Positions 14,745-19,834 of a stretch of DNA of 19,834 nt are shown piece by piece. The notes beneath the pieces are model-generated. The model did not search any database, was not told the origin of the DNA, and saw only the letters and a program-made list of their open reading frames with translations. Numbering within the stretch: the stretch's first letter is position 1; the number at the start of each line of letters is the position of its first letter. The stretch comes from Anaerolineaceae bacterium (GTDB taxonomy: Bacteria > Chloroflexota > Anaerolineae > Anaerolineales > Anaerolineaceae), in NCBI GenBank assembly GCA_014860845.1, contig JACZIY010000089.1, positions 1-19,834 on the forward strand, in the 5' to 3' direction. The position numbers were made by a program, and so were the translations under genes.

Positions 14745-16030
14745 AAATCGCCATCGTTGGTGCTGGAATCGCAGGCTTGACTGCCGCCCATAATCTCATA
14801 AAAAAAGGGCATCAGATCACCATTTTCGAAGCAGCAGATTATGTTGGCGGTCTGGCAGCAGGTTTTAAGGAAAGTCATTGGGACTGGTCGGTGGAGCGTT
14901 TTTACCATCACTGGTTTCAATCTGATTCAGCCATGTTGGGTTTGATTGACGAGTTAGGCTGGAGTGATCAACTGGTTTTTCCCCGCCCGGTTACCGTCAT
15001 GCATCACAAAGGGAAATTCTATCCCTTCGATTCCATTCCCTCAGCACTGATGTATCCGGGTCTTGGCTGGGGATTCAACAAAGTTCGCTTTGGACTCGTC
15101 AATCTGGCAATCCGTTTTACCAACAACTGGCAGTCGCTGGAGAAATTCACAGTGGACGAATGGATGCGAAAATACGCTGGTGATAAAGCCTACGAAGCGG
15201 TTTGGGAACCGATGGTGATTGGAAAATTTGGCGAACGCTATGCCCGACAGGTTAATATGGCCTGGATGTGGGCTCGATTGAAGGCTCGTACACCGCGATT
15301 GGGAACCTTCAAAGGTGGTTTTCAAGCATTTTCCGATCAATTTGCAACTTTGATAAAAGGAAAAGGTGTTCAAATACTTCTTAACACCCCGGTACAATCC
15401 ATCCGAAGGAATCCAGAACCAGGTTTGACAATCACCACTTCCTCTGGAGAAGAGATCTTTGATCAATGTCTGGTTACAAGTTCACCTTCTCTTATGGCAC
15501 GAATGGCACCTGAGCTGCCCAAACAATATCTGGAAGGCTTGCTTAATCTAAAAAGTCTGGGAGCTGTAGTTTTAACCCTGGCGGTCAAACATCAACTATC
15601 AAAAGAAGGGTATTATTGGTTCAACTTACCCAAAAAAGCAGGTTTTCCCTTCCTGGCATTGGTAGAGCACACCAATTATCTCTCCCCAGAATATTTTGGG
15701 GGCGATCATATTCTTTATTGTGGTGATTATCTCGAAACCGATCATGAATACTTCCAACTGACACAGAAAGAAATCATCCAACGCTTTACGCCCAGCTTAC
15801 AACGGATCAATCCAGAATTCCGAGCTGATTGGATAAAGAACGCCTGGTTATACCGGACACAGTATGCCCAACCAGTCCCGTTTATCAATCACTCTAAAAA
15901 CATCCCTGATATACGCACACCAATCCCTGAATTGTTTTTTGCCAGCATGAGTCAGGTATACCCCTGGGATCGAGGAACCAATTTTGCTGTCGAGATCGCT
16001 CAAAGGGCAGCTTCTCTGATGGGTAAGTAA
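14741..16030 (+). CDS. FAD-dependent oxidoreductase (protoporphyrinogen oxidase / amine oxidase-like fold)
   Basis: The 429-residue protein starts with a classical dinucleotide-binding motif: GAGIAG with Gly7, Gly9 and Gly12, and Glu30 at the end of the second strand to bind ribose. The second FAD contact is EAADYVGGLAAGF. A C-terminal FAD motif, YPWDRGTNFAVEIAQ, completes the amine oxidase/NAD(P)-binding Rossmann-like layout. The substrate is unknown. Relatives include protoporphyrinogen oxidase, phytoene desaturase and UDP-galactopyranose mutase-like proteins. There are no heme or carotenoid genes nearby to support the first two. The ribosome site AGGAG precedes ATG 14741. Coupling by ATGA to the flippase-like gene suggests a lipid or glycan-lipid role. 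Confidence 0.82.
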   Translation: MKIAIVGAGIAGLTAAHNLIKKGHQITIFEAADYVGGLAAGFKESHWDWSVERFYHHWFQSDSAMLGLIDELGWSDQLVFPRPVTVMHHKGKFYPFDSIPSALMYPGLGWGFNKVRFGLVNLAIRFTNNWQSLEKFTVDEWMRKYAGDKAYEAVWEPMVIGKFGERYARQVNMAWMWARLKARTPRLGTFKGGFQAFSDQFATLIKGKGVQILLNTPVQSIRRNPEPGLTITTSSGEEIFDQCLVTSSPSLMARMAPELPKQYLEGLLNLKSLGAVVLTLAVKHQLSKEGYYWFNLPKKAGFPFLALVEHTNYLSPEYFGGDHILYCGDYLETDHEYFQLTQKEIIQRFTPSLQRINPEFRADWIKNAWLYRTQYAQPVPFINHSKNIPDIRTPIPELFFASMSQVYPWDRGTNFAVEIAQRAASLMGK

Positions 16031-16399
16031 TTGAAATTCAGAGTCAATTTTTGCCTTCCTTATTTCTCACCTGGTTCGCTTCAGGGTGTGGTGCAAATCC
16101 GTAAGATTAAAAACCTTAAAATTTTAAATCGAAATAAGATTCAGGATTCAATATTAAGACTCATCGATTCACCAAAAAGAATCATCCAGAAAATTTTTGG
16201 ATTTACCCCGTATTTAGTCAAAACAAATAATTTTTATATAATACCCCCATATATAGGGTTATAAAAAGCGATTCCTACCGCATATATGGAGTAAAATTGA
16301 CTGGACAAATAAAAAATATATTCGCGACTTTTCCACTTTTTTTTAACATTAAAAGTCTTAAAGATTCAGAATCTTTAAAACTATCGTCAGGTTTTTGGC
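16031..16399. other. AT-rich gene-free region upstream of the dnaA promoter; candidate origin or regulatory region
   Basis: No credible gene lies here. It is strongly AT-rich and holds several inverted repeats: CCATATAT (16247-16254) with ATATATGG (16282-16289); GACTTTT (16326-16332) with AAAAGTC (16351-16357); and the palindrome at 16358-16378. GATTC or GAATC occurs several times, and AAGATTCAG occurs twice (near 16137 and 16361). The only DnaA-box-like site I find is TTTTCCACT (16329-16337), which matches 7 of 9 positions of TTATCCACA. A TATAAT at 16237-16242 could be another promoter. Lying next to dnaA makes an origin conceivable, but the usual box cluster is missing. Confidence 0.45.
16358..16378. 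repeat. Perfect 21-bp palindrome upstream of dnaA
   Basis: TTAAAGATTC and its reverse complement GAATCTTTAA flank a single A. The arms are perfect over 10 bp. It is centred about 55 bp upstream of the -10 hexamer and is not followed by a T-run, so it looks like an operator and not a terminator. Confidence 0.7.
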
Positions 16400-16428
16400 T
16401 TGTTTGACCCTTCTTTTTCTGTTAGAAT
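16400..16428 (+). promoter_or_regulatory. dnaA promoter
   Basis: TTGTTT (16400-16405), a 17-nt spacer, and TAGAAT (16423-16428) with TG one base before it (16420-16421). Start near 16435 gives a leader of about 162 nt. Confidence 0.55.
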
Positions 16429-16434
16429 GATGAG

Positions 16435-16596
16435 TGTAATCGGGGCAACCCCTACAGCAATTATTACCTTCATTTTTGAAGGATAACAATTAAACGGGCA
16501 TCAACTCCCACTGCGCAGTCAGCAGTGGGCTTCCTTACCTGTTATCTGTATGTCGCTACCGGATTATAGCAACACCAAATGGAGGAGGTAGCGTGA
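16435..16596 (+). promoter_or_regulatory. Structured 5' leader of dnaA with Shine-Dalgarno-masking segment
   Basis: Hairpins are: GGGG/CCCC around CAA (16442-16452); CCTTCA/TGAAGG around TTTT (16467-16482); and CCCACTGC/GCAGTGGG around a 7-nt loop (16507-16529). CGCTACC (16554-16560) is exactly complementary to GGTAGCG (16587-16593), which overlaps the end of the ribosome site GGAGGAGGT (16581-16589) and the spacer to ATG 16597. A second segment, TACCT (16536-16540), could pair with AGGTA (16586-16590) instead. Alternative pairings of this type are typical of translational switches. I do not recognise a known riboswitch. Confidence 0.5.
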
Positions 16597-17952
16597 ATGA
16601 ATGCTCATCAAGCATGGCAGAATCTCATCGGGCAATTACAAATGGAGATGTCCAAAGCCGCCTTTGATACCTGGGTCCGCAGTGCAGAGTTGGTAAATTA
16701 TGAGGAAAATATTTTCACCATTGGCTTGCAAAACGCCTATGCACGCGATTGGCTGGAAAGTCGTCTATCCAGCACCATAACCCGTCATCTCACTGGATTA
16801 ATGAATGAAAAAATTTCTGTCAACTTCATCGTCTGGCACAAAGATTCTGTACCACAATCCAGCATTACAATTGAAACACCTCTTCCAACATCCAATAACA
16901 ATCATGCTGAAAATTCCGCCCATTGCAGTTTTCTAAATGGCAGATATTCATTCAATAATTTTGTTGTTGGCCCCTCCAACCGGTTGGCGCATGCTGCCTG
17001 CCTGGCAGTCGCTGAAAATCCTGCCAAGTCATATAACCCCCTTTTTCTGTATGGTGGCGTAGGAATGGGTAAAACCCACCTTTTACATGCCATTGGGAAC
17101 ACAGCACTCAATAACGGTCTGAGTGTGTTGTACGTCTCCTCAGAGGAATTCACCAACGATCTCATTAATGCCATTCGTAGCCACAACACTCAATCCTTCC
17201 GGGATCGCTACCGAAATATCGATGTACTCCTGATCGATGATATACAATTCATCGCAGGTAAAGAGTCCACCCAGGAGGAATTCTTCCACACCTTTAACAC
17301 CCTGCATGGTCAGGATAAACAGATCGTGATCTCATCTGATCGACCACCTAAAGCCATGAACACCCTGGAAGAACGCCTACGTTCTCGGTTCGAATGGGGA
17401 TTGATTGTGGATATTCAACCACCGGATCTCGAGACTCGCACCGCCATATTGCGCTCGAAAGCGGAACGCAGTGGACGGCAGGTCCCCAATGACATCCTGG
17501 ATTCAATCGCCCGTCAGATCCAATCCAATATTCGTGAATTGGAAGGGGCTCTCACCCGTGTACTGGCATACGCTGAATTGAGCAACCAACCTTTAACCAT
17601 GCAGTTGGTTAATGTTGCCCTGGCTGACCTTTTACCCAAACGAGATAAATTATTGCCTGCCCAGGTGCTCTTTGCAGTAGCAAATGCATTTGGCATCTCC
17701 CCAGAGAAGATGCTGGGGCGTGAAAGGACACGCGAGGTGGCATTGCCAAGACAGGTTGCTATGTATCTGCTGCGCGAAGAAGCCAACATTTCCCTGCCAC
17801 AAATTGGTGAAGCCCTCGGAGGTCGTGATCATACCACGGTCATGTACGCTTGTGACAAAGTCGCTGATCTCATCGAACGAGATGACCGATTGCGCCGCCA
17901 GCTGATCCAGATCCGCGAACAGTTGTATGGAAGACCAGCTCTGGCAGTATAG
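16597..17952 (+). CDS. dnaA: Chromosomal replication initiator protein DnaA
   Basis: The 451-residue protein has all four DnaA domains. Domain I (about 1-80) is the protein-protein interaction module (WVRSAELV, FTIGLQNAYARDWL). Domain II is a short linker (about 81-112). Domain III is the AAA+ core: Walker A GGVGMGKT (153-160), Walker B VLLIDD (210-215), VISSDRPP, and the Arg-rich RLRSRFEWG box, with sensor II in NIRELEGAL (311-319). Domain IV has the DNA-binding signature GGRDHTTVMYAC (408-419). It binds ATP and DnaA boxes to open the origin. ATG 16597 follows GGAGGAGGT by 7 nt. Unusually for dnaA, the downstream neighbour is RNase J and not dnaN, and rpmH is absent upstream. Confidence 0.97.
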   Translation: MNAHQAWQNLIGQLQMEMSKAAFDTWVRSAELVNYEENIFTIGLQNAYARDWLESRLSSTITRHLTGLMNEKISVNFIVWHKDSVPQSSITIETPLPTSNNNHAENSAHCSFLNGRYSFNNFVVGPSNRLAHAACLAVAENPAKSYNPLFLYGGVGMGKTHLLHAIGNTALNNGLSVLYVSSEEFTNDLINAIRSHNTQSFRDRYRNIDVLLIDDIQFIAGKESTQEEFFHTFNTLHGQDKQIVISSDRPPKAMNTLEERLRSRFEWGLIVDIQPPDLETRTAILRSKAERSGRQVPNDILDSIARQIQSNIRELEGALTRVLAYAELSNQPLTMQLVNVALADLLPKRDKLLPAQVLFAVANAFGISPEKMLGRERTREVALPRQVAMYLLREEANISLPQIGEALGGRDHTTVMYACDKVADLIERDDRLRRQLIQIREQLYGRPALAV

Positions 17953-17986
17953 AATTACTCCCACAGACAAACACTTATACCAACTT

Positions 17987-18015
17987 TTGACAAAACCCCG
18001 TACGTGTGTTAAACT
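17987..18015 (+). promoter_or_regulatory. Strong promoter between dnaA and RNase J
   Basis: A perfect -35 TTGACA (17987-17992), exactly 17 nt, then TAAACT (18010-18015), with TG at 18007-18008 as an extended -10. This is the closest match to a consensus promoter in the window. The start is expected near 18022. Confidence 0.7.
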
Positions 18016-18021
18016 TGCATG

Positions 18022-18140
18022 AGCAATTTGAAAGTGGTAACGTCGCTATGCGGCATTTGACGTGAGAAAGTTTATTGGTTCCAATTTTGGTATGATCGAT
18101 GCGCAATCCCCCGGCTGAAGACCACCGTGGGATTTTTTTA
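18022..18140 (+). ncRNA. Candidate small RNA (about 120 nt) or attenuated leader between dnaA and RNase J
   Basis: The promoter at 17987-18015 is followed about 120 nt later by an intrinsic terminator (18105-18142), with no credible open frame or ribosome site between them. Inside, ACGTC (18040-18044) can pair with GACGT (18059-18063), and ATTGG with CCAAT around 18074-18085. It does not resemble 6S, SRP, tmRNA, RNase P or any riboswitch I know. It may be a free small RNA or an attenuator controlling read-through into RNase J. Existence is inferred only from the promoter-terminator pair. Confidence 0.45.
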
Positions 18141-18142
18141 TT
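18105..18142 (+). terminator. Intrinsic terminator downstream of dnaA and the candidate small RNA
   Basis: AATCCC (18105-18110) pairs with GGGATT (18129-18134). One mismatch inside, CGG (18112-18114) pairs with CCG (18125-18127). The right arm runs into seven T (18133-18139). It would also stop dnaA transcripts. Confidence 0.75.
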
Positions 18143-18152
18143 CTCACTATGA

Positions 18153-18182
18153 TTGACCTTAACACAGTGTAACTGTGATAAA
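18153..18182 (+). promoter_or_regulatory. Presumed RNase J promoter with an embedded 23-bp operator-like dyad
   Basis: TTGACC (18153-18158) is a good -35; GATAAA (18177-18182) at 18 nt is a moderate -10. The spacer is filled by a near-perfect inverted repeat: left arm TTAACACAGT (18159-18168), centre GTA, right arm ACTGTGATAA (18172-18181), with 9 of 10 positions symmetric. A repressor bound there would block the promoter. The binding protein is unknown. Confidence 0.5.
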
Positions 18183-18223
18183 AATTTAGAACTTTACAAA
18201 TAGAAAAGGAAATTTTAATAATA

Positions 18224-19834
18224 ATGAATTCTATACCATTACGAATTATTCCCCTGGGAGGTATGGGGGAAGTGGGTCGTAACATGATGGTCTATGAATA
18301 TAATCGCGAAATCTTGATTGTAGACACAGGCTTAATGTTCCCCGAAAATGATATGCTGGGAATCGACTATATCATCCCGGATATTTCATATCTTAAAGAC
18401 AAAAAGGATTGGGTCAAAGGTATCTTCATCACCCATGGGCATGAAGACCACACTGGCGCGATCAAACATATTCTGGATGATATCCAGGCACCGATCTATG
18501 CTACTGCATTGACATCCGGTTTAATGGAAAATAAACTCGCTCGTGGAGGGATGTTAGACCGTGCTGATATTCACACCATTAAAGCTGGCGACATTGTTCA
18601 GGTCGGTAGTTATTTTTCAGTGGAGACTTTCCATGTCTGCCACTCCATTCCGGATGGAATTGGATTGGGAATCCAGACCCCGGTTGGGTTGATCGTTCAT
18701 TCTGGAGATTATAAATTTGACCATACACCGGTCGATGGTTGGCCAACTGATTATTCCAAACTGGCTGATTTCTCTAAAAGGGGCGTTCTGGCTCTACTGG
18801 CTGATTCCACCAATGCAGAACGGTCTGGTTGGACACCTTCAGAACAGGTGATTGAACCAGCCTTCGACAAAGTCTTTCGAGAAGCCAAAGATCGCATCAT
18901 TATCGCCAGTTTTGCTTCGTTGATATCCCGAATGCAACAGGTAGCCAATACGGCTGAACGCTATGGGCGCAAGCTGGCATTCGCCGGTACCAGCATGGTG
19001 GATAATGCTAAAATTGCCCGTAAATTGGGCTATCTGAACATCAAAGATGAATTGGTTGTCCCAATCGAACAGGCACTGAATATGCCCAAATCCAAGGTGG
19101 TGATCATGGTTACCGGATCACAAGGTGAACCTACATCCATTCTAGGACGATTGGCCATAGGTAAAAACCGACAATTCGATGTCATTCCCGGAGATACAAT
19201 TGTACTTTCTTCGCACCCCATTCCTGGGAATGAAGAGAGTGTCAGCCGTACCATCAACAAGCTCTTTGAACGTGGTGCCAATGTCATCTATGAAGCTATC
19301 GCTGCAGTACACGTTTCTGGCCATGCCAGCCAGGAAGAAATGAAACTTCTCCTGCACCTCACCAAACCGAAATTTTTCATCCCAATACATGGCGAGTTGA
19401 AACATCTCAAACAACATGCCCGCATTGCTCAAGAAGTGGGTGTACCTGCCGAGAATATTGAAGTCATCCAGAATGGGCAGGCATTAGAATTGTCTCCCCA
19501 TAGATTGAAACGCGCTTTTAATGTTCCAGCGGGATATGTCTTTGTGGATGGATCCAATGTCGGCGATATCAGCCCGGATATCATGCGCGAACGCGAGATG
19601 ATGTCTCAAGAGGGTGTGGTATTGATTAATCTCACGTTAACCAAAGATGGTGATATCGTGGGTACACCGAATATCGTAACCAGTGGTTTCCTGATGTCAC
19701 AGGCTGAAGATGAACTCAAATCTTTGACACGTACCAAAATCGAAGATGCCGTGTTATACGCCAACGGTCATTTACAAAAGGATGTCGAAAAAGCAGTTCG
19801 CAATGTGATTTACACCGAAACCCGCCGACGCCCA
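18224..19834 (+). CDS. rnj: Ribonuclease J; 3' end outside the window
   Basis: 537 residues are visible and the frame is still open at the right edge; RNase J is usually about 550-600 residues, so little is missing. The start MNSIPLRIIPLGGMGEVGRN is typical. The metallo-beta-lactamase core carries HGHEDH (His71, His73, Asp75, His76), His140 in CHSIPDG and Asp162 in HSGDYKFD. The beta-CASP region shows VTGSQGEP (297-303), SSHPIPGNE, HVSGHAS (363-369) and PIHGE with His389. After about 455 comes the C-terminal dimer domain. RNase J is a 5'-3' exonuclease and endonuclease in RNA decay and rRNA maturation. AAGGA lies about 13 nt before ATG 18224, a long spacing; an upstream in-frame start is blocked by a stop. 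It follows the terminator and dyad-bearing promoter, so it is probably transcribed apart from dnaA. Confidence 0.95.
   Translation, partial: MNSIPLRIIPLGGMGEVGRNMMVYEYNREILIVDTGLMFPENDMLGIDYIIPDISYLKDKKDWVKGIFITHGHEDHTGAIKHILDDIQAPIYATALTSGLMENKLARGGMLDRADIHTIKAGDIVQVGSYFSVETFHVCHSIPDGIGLGIQTPVGLIVHSGDYKFDHTPVDGWPTDYSKLADFSKRGVLALLADSTNAERSGWTPSEQVIEPAFDKVFREAKDRIIIASFASLISRMQQVANTAERYGRKLAFAGTSMVDNAKIARKLGYLNIKDELVVPIEQALNMPKSKVVIMVTGSQGEPTSILGRLAIGKNRQFDVIPGDTIVLSSHPIPGNEESVSRTINKLFERGANVIYEAIAAVHVSGHASQEEMKLLLHLTKPKFFIPIHGELKHLKQHARIAQEVGVPAENIEVIQNGQALELSPHRLKRAFNVPAGYVFVDGSNVGDISPDIMREREMMSQEGVVLINLTLTKDGDIVGTPNIVTSGFLMSQAEDELKSLTRTKIEDAVLYANGHLQKDVEKAVRNVIYTETRRRP

Noticed and set aside
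16031..16264. Open frame of 77 codons right after the FAD oxidoreductase, starting with TTG
   Set aside because: No ribosome site, no recognisable domain, and AT-driven composition (Lys, Ile, Asn, Phe). It overlaps the inverted repeats upstream of dnaA and is better explained as noncoding.
16031..16399. A firm call of chromosomal origin (oriC)
   Set aside because: Only one 7-of-9 match to TTATCCACA was found and no cluster; adjacency to dnaA alone is not enough. Kept as a candidate finding only.
16507..16529. Intrinsic terminator or attenuator in the dnaA leader
   Set aside because: The 8-bp hairpin is strong, but it is followed by a mixed CTTCCTTACC and not a T-run, so I describe it only as leader structure.
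1..19834. CRISPR array, tRNA/rRNA genes, insertion sequences, prophage
   Set aside because: No regularly spaced repeats, no cloverleaf or rRNA stretches, and no transposase, integrase or phage-like proteins were seen on either strand.

Overview
The window is a gene-dense piece of a bacterial chromosome. It ends are cut through two genes: a C39-like peptidase at the left and an RNase J at the right. Base composition looks moderate (mid-40s percent G+C by eye, not counted). The organism is most likely a member of the Chloroflexota, probably class Anaerolineae. That is inference from the Thr/Pro-rich extracytoplasmic linker of the C39-like protein, the Ser-rich FmdB-type zinc-ribbon protein, the DUF4173 membrane protein and the flippase-like/FAD oxidoreductase pair. 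No 16S or other decisive marker is present.

Layout. 1-2047 (minus strand): a membrane-anchored C39-like cysteine peptidase with the start of a TPR-like tail, and a membrane-anchored alpha/beta hydrolase. 2231-9541 (plus): a MiaB-type radical-SAM methylthiotransferase overlapping an M23 metallopeptidase; an AAC(3)-family protein; then a tight cluster of a GAF-PAS histidine kinase, a metallo-beta-lactamase-fold protein that has lost most of its metal ligands, a type-II (Rhizobium etli-like) asparaginase and an endonuclease III-family glycosylase. 9558-11008 (minus): a NUDIX hydrolase and an M55 (DppA-like) peptidase in one operon. 11277-16030 (plus): an FmdB-type zinc ribbon, a strong terminator, a 46-residue one-helix membrane protein, a DUF4173 polytopic protein, and a flippase-like membrane protein overlapping an FAD-dependent oxidoreductase. 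16031-16596: a gene-free AT-rich region with several inverted repeats, then a structured dnaA leader. 16597-19834: dnaA, a 271-bp spacer and RNase J. There is no dnaN or rpmH beside dnaA.

The signals that genes do not explain are mostly in promoters and leaders. Three genes without a Shine-Dalgarno (the C39-like gene, miaB and the flippase-like gene) have a TGn-TAnAAT extended -10 that ends exactly 7 nt before the ATG, which predicts leaderless mRNAs. The dnaA leader has three hairpins plus a segment complementary to its own Shine-Dalgarno region. Between dnaA and RNase J lies a near-consensus promoter followed about 120 nt later by an intrinsic terminator, which looks like an unannotated small RNA or an attenuator. 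Immediately downstream, a 23-bp dyad sits in the presumed RNase J promoter. These are candidates; none matched an RNA family I could recognise.
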